Below are positions 24,202 through 32,869 of a stretch of 57,725 nucleotides of DNA, in pieces. A program made the position numbers and the translations under genes. Source of the DNA: a virus; the IMG/VR virus record IMGVR_UViG_3300044974_001269, positions 1-57,725 of that record. One strand, 5' to 3'. The notes beneath the pieces are model-generated. The model ran no database searches. It worked only from the letters and a program-made list of their open reading frames with translations, and was not told the origin of the DNA. Position 1 is the stretch's first letter; the number at the start of each line of letters is the position of its first letter.

Positions 24202-25641
24202 GTGGCAATAGACTATAACATACAAAGAAATAAACTTTACACGACTTTGTTGTCAACGGAGACAAGTAAAGGGAACCCTTTTTTAGATAAAAAGTATTCA
24301 TTTACTGATTTTTACAAAAGATTTTTTTCTGCGGACCAAGGTGTAAAAGATTTATACAATGCTTTGACCACAACAAAAAAAAAGTCAGGTGAATTTTTTT
24401 TAGACCCAAAAAAATACACTTTAGCAAATTTTTATTTTTCGTTTGGATGTGATTTGACATTTGCACCAAAGGAATTCTGTGAAGCTCAAAAATCCAAGTT
24501 TTCAGGAAATTATGTTGATGGGAAAGCCAAACTTTCAATTACAGACATATCAGGTAACTTGAGTTATATTTTAAAATCTGACAAAGATATTACAATTCCG
24601 GTCATTAATAAGAAAATCGACCCTGAAATCAAAGGAAACCTCACAAACAAAGTTGGTGATGTATACGTAGATAAAAAATCTTGGGGAGAAACTAGATTTA
24701 ATTTTATAGATGACGGTAAAGGGAATATAATTCAGATAAATGTAGAGGTTGTTGCAAGTGCAATGAATAAAGAATTGAAATTAGCATCATATAATTTCAC
24801 CAAAAATGACTCTGAGGTTAGTCCTGAGGAGGATAAAGAAAAGGAAGAAGATGGAGAGTGGACTTGGAGGGAGGTTCCAAAAGCCGCTTGGGAAGCACTC
24901 AAGAAAGCGGGTAAATGGGTTAAAGAAGAAGGTGGAAAGTTTTGGGCATATTTAAATGCTGAAGGTGAGGCAAGAGATGCTGAAGAAAATATTTGGGGTT
25001 GTATCAATAAATACAATGAAAATTGGGGTTATTATAAGTTACTTCGTGGTGGCACAGGTACTGGACCTGATTATTTTTATGAGTTTAGTACTTATAAAAT
25101 TGATGGTAAAAAAACAATATTTGTTTACTTTGAAGATGGTAAATTCGTTCTTAGAAGTTTTGATACCAACCAAAATATACCAGGACAATCTGGTAAATGG
25201 AGTTGTCTTGAAGGCGGTGGGTATAAATTAGATTATGATGATGGAAGGAAAGCTGTTTTCGGTATGAATGAAAAAGAATCGAAAATCCAATCATCATCCG
25301 ACCAAGAAGGTAATGAAAAATCAAATCAACCAATCTCCGCTTGTAAGAGCATGATTAGTTGTCCAAGTTTTGTTGATTATGTAAATAAAAACTTGGAATA
25401 TAAAGTTTGTATGAAATGTCCTGAAATACAAAATTTTCAAAATAACCCTGTTCTGAAAGTAATTTATTTTAGAAAATTGAAACAAAATAACCTTCCCGAA
25501 AGAACTGATGATATTTTTGGACCAATTATGAAATCAGCGATTGAGGAATATCAAGAAATGAATGGTATTACAAAAACCGGTACTATCAATCACAATACTT
25601 ACATTGCATTGAAAAAGGATAGTAAAGGAAGAGGTGCATAA
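24202..25641 (+). CDS. large protein with C-terminal peptidoglycan-binding domain
   Basis: 479 aa from GTG 24202 (MAIDYNIQRNKLYTTLL); an ATG upstream is in another frame. Residues ~205-250 are charged and Trp-rich (EWTWREVPKAAWEALKKAGK). The last ~75 residues (VLKVIYFRKLKQNNLPERTD, FGPIMKSAIEEYQEMNGITK) form a PG_binding_1 domain. The middle has a CxxxISCPSF...CMKCPE Cys group. A wall-binding domain in a cluster of membrane-active proteins suggests a role in crossing the envelope, as part of the virion. Confidence 0.65.
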   Translation: MAIDYNIQRNKLYTTLLSTETSKGNPFLDKKYSFTDFYKRFFSADQGVKDLYNALTTTKKKSGEFFLDPKKYTLANFYFSFGCDLTFAPKEFCEAQKSKFSGNYVDGKAKLSITDISGNLSYILKSDKDITIPVINKKIDPEIKGNLTNKVGDVYVDKKSWGETRFNFIDDGKGNIIQINVEVVASAMNKELKLASYNFTKNDSEVSPEEDKEKEEDGEWTWREVPKAAWEALKKAGKWVKEEGGKFWAYLNAEGEARDAEENIWGCINKYNENWGYYKLLRGGTGTGPDYFYEFSTYKIDGKKTIFVYFEDGKFVLRSFDTNQNIPGQSGKWSCLEGGGYKLDYDDGRKAVFGMNEKESKIQSSSDQEGNEKSNQPISACKSMISCPSFVDYVNKNLEYKVCMKCPEIQNFQNNPVLKVIYFRKLKQNNLPERTDDIFGPIMKSAIEEYQEMNGITKTGTINHNTYIALKKDSKGRGA

Positions 25642-25646
25642 ATAAG

Positions 25647-25655
25647 ATATTTATT
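25647..25655 (+). promoter_or_regulatory. TATTTAT-box promoter candidate
   Basis: ATATTTATT, 15 bp before the ATG at 25671. Confidence 0.5.
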
Positions 25656-25670
25656 TTATATAAAACGTTC

Positions 25671-26912
25671 ATGATGACTAAGAAAAAAAATATTTCAGAA
25701 CAAAACATTAATGACCCAAACGCGGAGTTTTTGAAAAAAGCTATGGAATTAGGTTGTTTCAGGCAATTTACCGAAGCTTTGGCTCCAAAGGGTCTTAGAA
25801 TAGACCCTACACCAATTCAAGATAAAAATGGTGAATTTGTGTTAAAAGCCATAGGAAAAAAGTCTGGTAAGACTTATTATGTACATGCAAATCCTCAAAG
25901 AATTGTGGATGAAAAAAATCCCTCAGAATTTTTTGAATGGGAATGCCCAAGTCTTGGTGATAAATCTGTTAGAGTTCAATCCGATATTGAAAGACTACGT
26001 GCAAGTAGAGAAGAACAAAGTGGTATAGATTGTGTTAACACTTTCAGAGAACTTTATGAAAATTATTTAGCTGTAAGTAAAGGTGGCGCCACATTAGATA
26101 CTACAGTTATTGATAGATTGAGAAAAAATGCTCAAGCCTGTTTGATTAAGCCCGAAGTGAAAAGAAAATTATTTCTGAGTAAAATTCCAGGTATTAATCA
26201 AAGATTTGAAAAAATATTTAATGAACTCAAATCAATTAACCCTGCTGATACAAGATTGAAATTTTTTAGATTGGTTGAAAATGAAAACATATCCAAGTTA
26301 ATAAAAAAAACATTAAAAGAATTCAAACAAGTAAAAGAAACCAAGAAAATTGAAAAGAAAATATTCGAGTCGAGAATTAACATGGTGTTTGAAGGATTTG
26401 ATAAGTTTGAAAAACTAAACCAACAAAAAAAAGTTAAAACAGGTTTCAAAACTCTAAAAGAAATTCGTGAAATTCAAAAATCTACCTTGATGACCGAGAC
26501 TTTAGGTAGTTTGTTCAAAGGTATTTACGGAAAATCTTTTGAGTCATCAATAGGTTCAATTTCTGAACCATTATTCAATATGATTTTCACAAAGATTTCT
26601 TTGGACGAGGATTTGAAAGGTAAAATCATGGATAATTTACAATCAAAAACAGAACAATTGATTGCGAGTATGGATAGTTGTTTAGATTTTTCGAAATTTT
26701 TGACCGACATCATCAGTGAAGAGTATGCAAAAAAATTGGACAATGAAAAAAAATCAGGTATGAATGTTTTACAATCTGCTTTGATGGATGCTGTTGACGA
26801 CGAAATGTTCAGGAAAAATTTACAAACAAAAATAGAATCTGAAGTTTGTAGGCTTTATGAAAAATTTACAGAAAATGCAAAAAATTTGATGGTTAGAATG
26901 AACGCACTTTAA
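25671..26912 (+). CDS. helical protein, possible virion protein, 413 aa
   Basis: Begins with two Met codons, then KKKNISEQN, where ISE could be a short leader cleavage site. Residues ~10-85 are mixed (PKGLRIDPTPIQDKNGEFVL, SGKTYYVHANPQRI). From ~150 the protein is long amphipathic helices rich in Lys and Phe (QRFEKIFNELKSINPADTRL, KKIEKKIFESRINMVFEGFDK). No membrane segment, no recognised domain. It closes the plus-strand block 21437-26912 and ends against a bidirectional terminator. Confidence 0.6.
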   Translation: MMTKKKNISEQNINDPNAEFLKKAMELGCFRQFTEALAPKGLRIDPTPIQDKNGEFVLKAIGKKSGKTYYVHANPQRIVDEKNPSEFFEWECPSLGDKSVRVQSDIERLRASREEQSGIDCVNTFRELYENYLAVSKGGATLDTTVIDRLRKNAQACLIKPEVKRKLFLSKIPGINQRFEKIFNELKSINPADTRLKFFRLVENENISKLIKKTLKEFKQVKETKKIEKKIFESRINMVFEGFDKFEKLNQQKKVKTGFKTLKEIREIQKSTLMTETLGSLFKGIYGKSFESSIGSISEPLFNMIFTKISLDEDLKGKIMDNLQSKTEQLIASMDSCLDFSKFLTDIISEEYAKKLDNEKKSGMNVLQSALMDAVDDEMFRKNLQTKIESEVCRLYEKFTENAKNLMVRMNAL

Positions 26913-26965
26913 TCATCAATATAAAAGAAAAGAACAAAAAGGGGGTGTTCTAAAATCTAAAAAAA

Positions 26966-26991
26966 AGAAGGGTTATTTACCCTTCTTTTTT
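26966..26991. terminator. convergent bidirectional terminator
   Basis: GAAGGGT/ACCCTTC stem, A run on the left and T run on the right; serves the 413-aa gene and clpP. Confidence 0.8.
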
Positions 26992-27653
26992 GTTTTAACT
27001 ACTTCATCGATTATTCCGTATTCCACAGATTCTTCTGCTGTTAACCAGAAATCTCTTGAGGCGTCTTCTGTGACTTGTTCGGACGTTTTTCCACAGAACT
27101 CACCTAACAACTCGAATAAAATTTTATTCGTTTTTTCCCACTCTATGAAGTTTATACGAGCGTCTTGAATATTTCCACCAGCACCACCTGAAGTTTGGTG
27201 TAACATGGTCTTTGAAAATCTCAAAGAAGAACGTTTACCTTTTGTTCCGGCGCCTAAAAGAACCGAACCCATAGATGCCGCCATACCTGTGTTTACTGTT
27301 CTGATATCGCATGAAATATATTGCATCACGTCAACCATAGAAAGACCTGATTTAACACTACCACCGGGTGAGTCGATATGCATAGTTATATCAGATTTAT
27401 CGGAAGAGTCCAAAAACATCAATTGTGCTTGAACAATTGTGGACATACGGTCATCAACGGGTCCCGCAACCCATAAAAGTCGGTCTCTCATCAAACGAGA
27501 GAAAATGTCCATTTGAGTAACACGTAATTCTCTTTCTTCTAAAATGTAGGGTGTCATTGAAGATTCAATCTTCAAACCTTCATAATGTAAATCGAGAGAG
27601 TTTTTACCGAGGTGTTTAACGTAGTAGTTCTGAAATTCTTTTCCAATTTCCAT
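26973..27653 (-). CDS. clpP: ATP-dependent Clp protease proteolytic subunit ClpP
   Basis: 226 aa. Complete ClpP: catalytic Ser in MAASMGSVLL (~127), His in SKTMLHQTSGG (~152) and Asp in DASRDFWLT (~200), with the 25-residue Ser-His spacing of E. coli ClpP. The IDSPGGSVKSGLSMVD region is intact. The N-terminus is ~30 residues longer than mature bacterial ClpP (MEIGKEFQNYYVKHLGKNSL), possibly a propeptide. It forms the degradation chamber with a Clp ATPase; a ClpC-like partner with an IGF loop is at the right edge of the window. It has its own host-type promoter. Confidence 0.95.
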   Translation of the reverse strand: MEIGKEFQNYYVKHLGKNSLDLHYEGLKIESSMTPYILEERELRVTQMDIFSRLMRDRLLWVAGPVDDRMSTIVQAQLMFLDSSDKSDITMHIDSPGGSVKSGLSMVDVMQYISCDIRTVNTGMAASMGSVLLGAGTKGKRSSLRFSKTMLHQTSGGAGGNIQDARINFIEWEKTNKILFELLGEFCGKTSEQVTEDASRDFWLTAEESVEYGIIDEVVKTKKKGK

Positions 27654-27668
27654 ATTTGTGATTTTTCA

Positions 27669-27700
27669 CAAAAATAGAAATTATTTATGACAATCCCAAA
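27669..27700 (-). promoter_or_regulatory. host-type promoter (TTTG-N20-TATTTTTG) for clpP
   Basis: Minus-strand TTTG, 20 bp, TATTTTTG, 15 bp upstream of the clpP ATG; matches the Bacteroidota consensus. Confidence 0.55.
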
Positions 27701-28326
27701 ATATCATCAGCAATTTCTTGAGACGAAAGTTCGGTCCATTTTCTCGGGTGTTGATAAGACCAAAAAGTCTTCCAATTACCAAACCAAATTAAATCTTTTT
27801 TTCTGGTGTCTAAAGTTCTAAAGTCAGTGCTGTCTTTTGGAAATCTTCCGATGTTATACGTTTTATATACATCTATGTATGGAATGTTATAGTAAGTGAT
27901 AAAAGATTTATTTATGTCATCGAAAGGAGTTTCTACAATTGGAGTACAACCATGGATTCTAACATATTCTTGAACTCTTTTTACCCAAAGTTTGCATTCC
28001 TCATAACTTTCGGTTTTCAAAATAAATCGAACTAATTTACCGTAATCATTGAATCGGTGTGAAAAAATCCTGTTCATACCGTGTTCAGGAACATATTTGT
28101 ATATAAGAATTTCCCAATCACCATAAAATTCTATAGGTAGTTTGAAATATGGACAAAAAGATTTTTTGGGAGATATAGGATAAGACTCTACTGTGTATGG
28201 AGTTTCATCATTTTGAAGATACTCTTTGACTTCGACGTAGTAAGATTCGTCAGGACCTGACATTCTAACAAGAATACCTTTATCGAAATTATAAATTATA
28301 CGTTCATTATTCAGTGCTATATACAT
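27685..28326 (-). CDS. hypothetical protein downstream of carbamoyltransferases
   Basis: 213 aa. Starts inside the end of the carbamoyltransferase gene (20-base overlap), so they are translated together. Soluble, aromatic-rich; FGDWEILIYKYV-type strands (YGDWEILIYKYVPEHGMNRI), then ECKLWVKRVQEYVRIHGCTP and a C-terminal LIWFGNWKTFWSYQHPRKW. No named domain. Genetic coupling suggests it handles the same substrate as the carbamoyltransferases. Confidence 0.65.
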   Translation of the reverse strand: MYIALNNERIIYNFDKGILVRMSGPDESYYVEVKEYLQNDETPYTVESYPISPKKSFCPYFKLPIEFYGDWEILIYKYVPEHGMNRIFSHRFNDYGKLVRFILKTESYEECKLWVKRVQEYVRIHGCTPIVETPFDDINKSFITYYNIPYIDVYKTYNIGRFPKDSTDFRTLDTRKKDLIWFGNWKTFWSYQHPRKWTELSSQEIADDILGLS

Positions 28327-29899
28327 AATCCTCTATGACTAATTTATCAATTATTTTTTTATTTAGAGCTCTGAAGGCTTGATTTGGATTTTCAATAATA
28401 GGTTCGTTGTGAGAATTAAAAGATGTATTCAATAAAACAGGAATTCCTGACAATTTATAATACTCGTTCAAAATTTCCCAAAACTTAGGTAAATTATCTT
28501 TGACAACAATTTGTGGTCTAGCAGTTTTATCAGATTTTTGAATTACGGCAGGAATTTCACTTATCCATTCCTCTTTCGTTGAATAACATAACGTCATGAA
28601 TTCTGATGTATATTTTGATTTTGAACAGGTGAAAATTTCATCAAATTTTTCTTCCAAAACGATGGGTGCGAAAGGCATTGTTTCGTATCTATTTAACCTT
28701 TGATTCAAAATACCATGTGTTCCTACATCTGTGGGACGTACTAAAATACTTCTTGCCCCCAAAGCTCTTGGACCGTGTTCAGAACCTCCTTGGAACCAAC
28801 CAATTATTTTACCTTCATTCAAATCTTTAGCAATTTCCTCTACATTATATGGTGATTTGAAAAAATTGTAGTTTTTAGAAATATTTGAAATTTTTTCATT
28901 TGTATAAGAGGGTCCTAACAATACGTTTTTGAGTTTTTTAGGTAATGGCCATTCACCAAGTTCATGTGACTTTTTTATGCAAGCACCTAATGCTAAACCC
29001 TCATCTCCCATAGGAGGAATTACGTAAATTTCTTCAACCCAATCCAATTCGTTTATCTGTTGATTGAGTTTTACATTGGCAAATAAACCACCCGCAAAAC
29101 AAAATTTTTTGTAATCAGGATAAAGTAAATGTAAGTCTTCGATAAAACGTAACATTAAGTCGTTAGTAAGTTTTTGAAGATTGTAACAGTATATTTCTCT
29201 TTTTTCTTTTGTAGAAAAATAACCGTCCTTGAACATCATATCACAAACAAATTTTGTTTTCCACGCTGTTGTTGTTGGATAGAAGTTTAAATTTTTATAA
29301 TTGATGAGGGAATTTAAAACATCATAAATTTTTTGGTCGAAATGACCATCTGCTGCCATTCCCATAAGTTTTCCTTCATCTTTACACATTCTCCAAATCC
29401 CTTCATTATATGCATCATAACCCATAATAGAGGACGTGCTAAAACCCCACAAATGAGACAAACTACCACAAGAATTATATGGGTATTGTCTCAAAAGTTG
29501 CATTTTTCCATCTTCACATAAATAAATTTTCATTACTGTATTTTCTCCACCTCCATCGTAAGTAATGGTAATTACTTTACCCATCATACCACTTGTGAAA
29601 TAAGCTCCGTAGGCATGAGCATCGTGATGAGAACATTTTTCGTAATCTAAATCTGTAATTTCTTTTACATATTTTTCACTAACAGGTGCGGCAAAAACTC
29701 TGTAATCTGAATTTTCAACTTTATAACCTGTGGTTTCTTCAATTTTCTTTGTAGATAAAAGTGCAGAGGTCTCATGTATGTCACCAGCTTTTTTTCTTGA
29801 CATTCTTTCTTCTTCTAATGCTGATACTATTTCGCCGTCTTTTACAACCGCACAACAACCACTATGTGAACCACAATAAAAACCAAAAATTAAACTCAT
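28307..29899 (-). CDS. carbamoyltransferase (NodU/CmcH family), copy 2
   Basis: 530 aa. N-terminal ASKHA-type ATPase-like domain: FYCGSHSGCCAVVKDGEIVS, ALEEERMSRKK, the metal-site HHDAHAYGAYFTSG and TITYDGGGENTVM. C-terminal domain: WFQGGSEHGPRALGARSILV and MPFAPIVLEE. Family members transfer carbamoyl from carbamoyl phosphate (via carbamoyl-adenylate) to hydroxyls of sugars, antibiotics or hydroxymethylated bases. Overlaps the upstream paralogue by 4 bases (ATGA). Substrate unknown. Confidence 0.9.
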   Translation of the reverse strand: MSLIFGFYCGSHSGCCAVVKDGEIVSALEEERMSRKKAGDIHETSALLSTKKIEETTGYKVENSDYRVFAAPVSEKYVKEITDLDYEKCSHHDAHAYGAYFTSGMMGKVITITYDGGGENTVMKIYLCEDGKMQLLRQYPYNSCGSLSHLWGFSTSSIMGYDAYNEGIWRMCKDEGKLMGMAADGHFDQKIYDVLNSLINYKNLNFYPTTTAWKTKFVCDMMFKDGYFSTKEKREIYCYNLQKLTNDLMLRFIEDLHLLYPDYKKFCFAGGLFANVKLNQQINELDWVEEIYVIPPMGDEGLALGACIKKSHELGEWPLPKKLKNVLLGPSYTNEKISNISKNYNFFKSPYNVEEIAKDLNEGKIIGWFQGGSEHGPRALGARSILVRPTDVGTHGILNQRLNRYETMPFAPIVLEEKFDEIFTCSKSKYTSEFMTLCYSTKEEWISEIPAVIQKSDKTARPQIVVKDNLPKFWEILNEYYKLSGIPVLLNTSFNSHNEPIIENPNQAFRALNKKIIDKLVIEDYVYSTE

Positions 29900-31566
29900 G
29901 TAGGTCTTTTGATTAAAAAATTATTTATGACTAAATAATCTAACTTTCTATTGATAGTTGTTGCTATCGCGTCTGAAGGGGTCTCAACTATCGGTTCGGA
30001 AGGTCCGTTGAAACTTGTGTTCAAAAGGACTGGTACCCCTGTTCTTTCGTAAAAACTTGAAATTAATTCGTAGAATTTGGGGTTAGATTCTTGTGTCACA
30101 GATTGGTGTCTCGCAGAGTTATCAATGTGAACAACTGATGGGATTTTTTCTCTCCATTCCTCTTTCACCTCTGTTGTGACGAGCATAAATGGTGAATAAA
30201 CAGAAGATTCAAAAATTTCAGATTGATGTTCGAATAAAACGGCAGGTGCGAAGGGTCTGTACCACTCTCTACCTTTTATGTCCGAATTGATATGTCCAAT
30301 CATCCATTTAGTTATTGGTGAAGCAATGATTGACCTATTACCTAAAGCTCTTGGTCCGATTTCTGAACCCCCTTGAAACCAACCTATAACTCTATTCTGA
30401 GTGAGCCAATGAGAAACTTCATTTATAAGGTCTGAGAAATTTTCATATTCTTTGAATTCAATTTCAGGATGATTATTGAGTGCCAATAAAATTTCCCCCC
30501 TTTCGTATGATTTACCAAAATATGGGTTAATCAAAGAAGTTTCAGAGATATCGGTAATTTGTTGATATCCATACCACGCACAACCTAAAGGTATTCCTGA
30601 GTCATCAGAAGGTGGTAAGAAAAAACAATTTTTATATAAACCAGATTCTAAAATTAATTGATTGGAGTTACAATTCAAAAAAGAACCGCCAGCAACACAA
30701 ACATTATCAGAATTGGTAAACTTTTTTGCTAATTTTGCCAATATTAGGGAGGATTTTTCTTGCCCTTTTTGGTACATACCTGCGACACATGCTCTTGAAA
30801 AAAAGTCAGATTTCCAAGTAACCTTCGGATAGATAAAATTGTTATAAATTCTAATATCATCCTCTAATTCTTCCACAAAGCTGGGACCCTCGTCAACAAT
30901 ACTTTGGTCTGCAAAAGAGGCTAAACCCATCAGTTTTCCAGCACTCCAAGTATGTGTCTTTTCTTCGTAAACCAATTGTAAAGTTGCTTCAGCATAAACT
31001 GTACCTAATGAGACGTCATCATTGGTTGCCCAAGGTGTGGGAAATTTTATCCACTTTTTGTAAATCTCTTCGTAAGAATTTTTTTTGAAATGATAAATTG
31101 ATATTCCTTCTGCCCAATCTTGATTAGGGTCTAAAGACCATTTTTTTGGGTCGTACCATTTGTGTGTTGTATTCTTGTAAGATATTACACTCCCTGATGC
31201 GTCTGCAACAATTACTGCTGCTTCATCAAATCCTGAACTAAAAAAAGTTGAATAAGCGTGAGCTAAATGGTGAGGTATAAACAATAAATTTTCTCTTTTC
31301 AAGTTAGGAAAAACTCTGAAAAATTTTTCGGGAGCATCATCAATTATTTCAGTTGTTGAATATACCCAAAGGTTGATGTCTTGATGTGAAATTCCTAATG
31401 CATTCAAACAATAATTTATTGACTCAAGTGGGATTAGTCCCCCTTGGTAAGCACCGTCATGTTTGATGCGTGACAAACGTTCTTGAGTAATACCCACAAG
31501 AACTTTACCATTTTCAATTATTACCGCACCTTTATCATGACCTACTGAGAAGCCTAATACTTTCAT
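29896..31566 (-). CDS. carbamoyltransferase (NodU/CmcH family), copy 1
   Basis: 556 aa, same family as the next gene: FSVGHDKGAVIIENGKVLVG, ITQERLSRIKHDG, HHLAHAYSTFFSSGFDEA, VIVADASGS, and the C-terminal WFQGGSEIGPRALGNRSIIA with RPFAPAVLFEH. The two copies are diverged, which suggests two acceptors or a heteromeric enzyme. Third of six genes in the operon that starts with the HNH nuclease at 32637. Confidence 0.9.
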   Translation of the reverse strand: MKVLGFSVGHDKGAVIIENGKVLVGITQERLSRIKHDGAYQGGLIPLESINYCLNALGISHQDINLWVYSTTEIIDDAPEKFFRVFPNLKRENLLFIPHHLAHAYSTFFSSGFDEAAVIVADASGSVISYKNTTHKWYDPKKWSLDPNQDWAEGISIYHFKKNSYEEIYKKWIKFPTPWATNDDVSLGTVYAEATLQLVYEEKTHTWSAGKLMGLASFADQSIVDEGPSFVEELEDDIRIYNNFIYPKVTWKSDFFSRACVAGMYQKGQEKSSLILAKLAKKFTNSDNVCVAGGSFLNCNSNQLILESGLYKNCFFLPPSDDSGIPLGCAWYGYQQITDISETSLINPYFGKSYERGEILLALNNHPEIEFKEYENFSDLINEVSHWLTQNRVIGWFQGGSEIGPRALGNRSIIASPITKWMIGHINSDIKGREWYRPFAPAVLFEHQSEIFESSVYSPFMLVTTEVKEEWREKIPSVVHIDNSARHQSVTQESNPKFYELISSFYERTGVPVLLNTSFNGPSEPIVETPSDAIATTINRKLDYLVINNFLIKRPT

Positions 31567-31577
31567 TTTTGAATTTT

Positions 31578-31829
31578 TTAATTTTGTTGTTCAGGAACGT
31601 CTGTATCCAAAAGCACTGCAGTTCCCTCTACCAAATCATCGTCACACTTATATATGTGAACTCTGTCGTTAAATTTAAAAACAACGACTTTTTGAATCAT
31701 TTCATGAACTTTCGATTCTTGGGGGACATCAACGATAATTCCTTGTTTATCTTGAAGTATGAACCCCAAAGCTTTTGCGAAAATGATGGACGCATCAAGA
31801 GCGTCTTGTAAATCTATTTTATTTTCCAT
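31578..31829 (-). CDS. small hypothetical protein, 83 aa
   Basis: Helix then beta strands (DALDASIIFAKALGFILQDK, KVVVFKFNDRVHIYKCDDDL), acidic end. Two bases after the upstream gene and 11 before the carbamoyltransferase. No family recognised. Confidence 0.55.
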   Translation of the reverse strand: MENKIDLQDALDASIIFAKALGFILQDKQGIIVDVPQESKVHEMIQKVVVFKFNDRVHIYKCDDDLVEGTAVLLDTDVPEQQN

Positions 31830-31831
31830 TT

Positions 31832-32125
31832 TTATTCTGTTTCATCTGCGATTATGTCGTTAAATTCCGACGCGGCAATTGGATATCTTTCCTCAAAAAT
31901 TTCATACGCCCTTTCCCTTCTGAATAATTCAATTTCTTTTTGAAACAACTCATCGTGTAAGGTGTCTATTTTATTCTGGAGATATTCATTTTGATTTTTT
32001 AATTTGTTCAATTCAATGGCCATTTGATGGTACTTTGTAAGTTTAGAGTTTAACATCATTAATACCCCAAGAAAACTTAGACAAATAACAACAAAAGCAA
32101 TTCTTAAACTTTTATCGGAAATCAT
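31832..32125 (-). CDS. small membrane-anchored coiled-coil protein
   Basis: 97 aa. One N-terminal membrane helix (~8-26, IAFVVICLSFLGVLMML), then a heptad-like coiled coil (ELNKLKNQNEYLQNKIDTLH, DELFQKEIELFRRERAYEIF) and an acidic tail. The topology resembles an i-spanin or an FtsL/FtsB-like protein, but neither can be claimed. Confidence 0.55.
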   Translation of the reverse strand: MISDKSLRIAFVVICLSFLGVLMMLNSKLTKYHQMAIELNKLKNQNEYLQNKIDTLHDELFQKEIELFRRERAYEIFEERYPIAASEFNDIIADETE

Positions 32126-32148
32126 AAGATTAATTTTAATAAATTTTT

Positions 32149-32637
32149 TTAATAAACAAATGAATTTTGAAAATCATTCCATATTTTGGAAAGGGTATGA
32201 TTTTCATTCACTAAGGTTGGTGCAAAAGGTCTATGCCTCATTCTCATTCTTGCTTCTTCAGGAGTTCTATCAGCTTTTCTCAAATTACATTTCTGACAAG
32301 ATGTAACGAGGTTTGTCCAATTATTTGTTCCACCTCTTGATTTGGGCACAACGTGGTCCAAAGTCAAATCCTTGGAGGAACCACAATAAACACATTCATA
32401 GCCATCTCTTTTATATATTCTGTTTCTGTTTGCCCGTAGTTGACGAGTATAGTGTCTAATGTATCTCAATAACCGAATAATTACTGGACGCACATAAGTT
32501 TTGTATCCTGAAACAATTGGATTTTCATCGGATTTAACAATTTCCGCTTTTCCTTTGTCCACAAGAATGAAACCACGTTGAACCGAAGTGACGTTCAAAG
32601 GGGTATAATCATAGTTCAAAACAAGCACGTGACTCAT
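32149..32637 (-). CDS. HNH endonuclease
   Basis: 162 aa. HNH core at ~80-135: YKRDGYECVYCGSSKDLTLD, HVVPKSRGGTNNWTNLVTSC, QKCNLRKADRTPEEA, with the two CxxC zinc pairs and the H-N-H residues in place. The N-terminal VLVLNYDYTPLNVTSVQRGF is typical of a common bacterial and phage HNH family that is not intron-borne. It cuts DNA; in phages it may act on host DNA or assist packaging. First gene of the carbamoyltransferase operon, behind a host-type promoter. Confidence 0.9.
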   Translation of the reverse strand: MSHVLVLNYDYTPLNVTSVQRGFILVDKGKAEIVKSDENPIVSGYKTYVRPVIIRLLRYIRHYTRQLRANRNRIYKRDGYECVYCGSSKDLTLDHVVPKSRGGTNNWTNLVTSCQKCNLRKADRTPEEARMRMRHRPFAPTLVNENHTLSKIWNDFQNSFVY

Positions 32638-32651
32638 ACAAAAAATTTTTA

Positions 32652-32683
32652 CAAAAATAAGTTGTTAATGTCAAAAAAACAAA
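32652..32683 (-). promoter_or_regulatory. host-type promoter (TTTG-N20-TATTTTTG) for HNH/carbamoyltransferase operon
   Basis: Minus strand; the -33 TTTG lies in the T run of the terminator at 32681-32708, so terminator and promoter overlap. Confidence 0.55.
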
Positions 32684-32708
32684 AAAGGGTCAGTAATTTC
32701 CGACCCTT
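32681..32708 (-). terminator. rho-independent terminator
   Basis: AAGGGTC/GACCCTT stem followed on the minus strand by TTTTTTG; ends the 33-aa gene. Confidence 0.75.
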
Positions 32709-32722
32709 GTATATTTGAAGTT

Positions 32723-32824
32723 TTAATAGTTGTTTATGGCTCGAGATTTTCCACGTCTCAACATGCCGACTTTCTCATTTATCATTTTAGATTCCAAAAG
32801 ACAATTATTTTGGTCCTGTTTCAT
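32723..32824 (-). CDS. 33-aa small protein
   Basis: ATG 3 bp after TAATATTTATG, the same near-leaderless layout as larger genes nearby. Reads MKQDQNNCLLESKMINEKVG then a basic end (MLRRGKSRAINNY). Followed at once by a terminator. Promoter and terminator framing make it credible despite its size. Confidence 0.45.
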   Translation of the reverse strand: MKQDQNNCLLESKMINEKVGMLRRGKSRAINNY

Positions 32825-32827
32825 ATT

Positions 32828-32838
32828 CATAAATATTA
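32828..32838 (-). promoter_or_regulatory. TATTTAT-box promoter candidate (divergent pair, left)
   Basis: Minus-strand TAATATTTATG, 3 bp before ATG 32824. Confidence 0.45.
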
Positions 32839-32850
32839 CATAATCAAACA

Positions 32851-32860
32851 TATTTATAAA
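32851..32860 (+). promoter_or_regulatory. TATTTAT-box promoter candidate (divergent pair, right)
   Basis: TATTTATAAA, 9 bp before the ATG at 32870. Confidence 0.5.
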
Positions 32861-32869
32861 TAAAATTGG

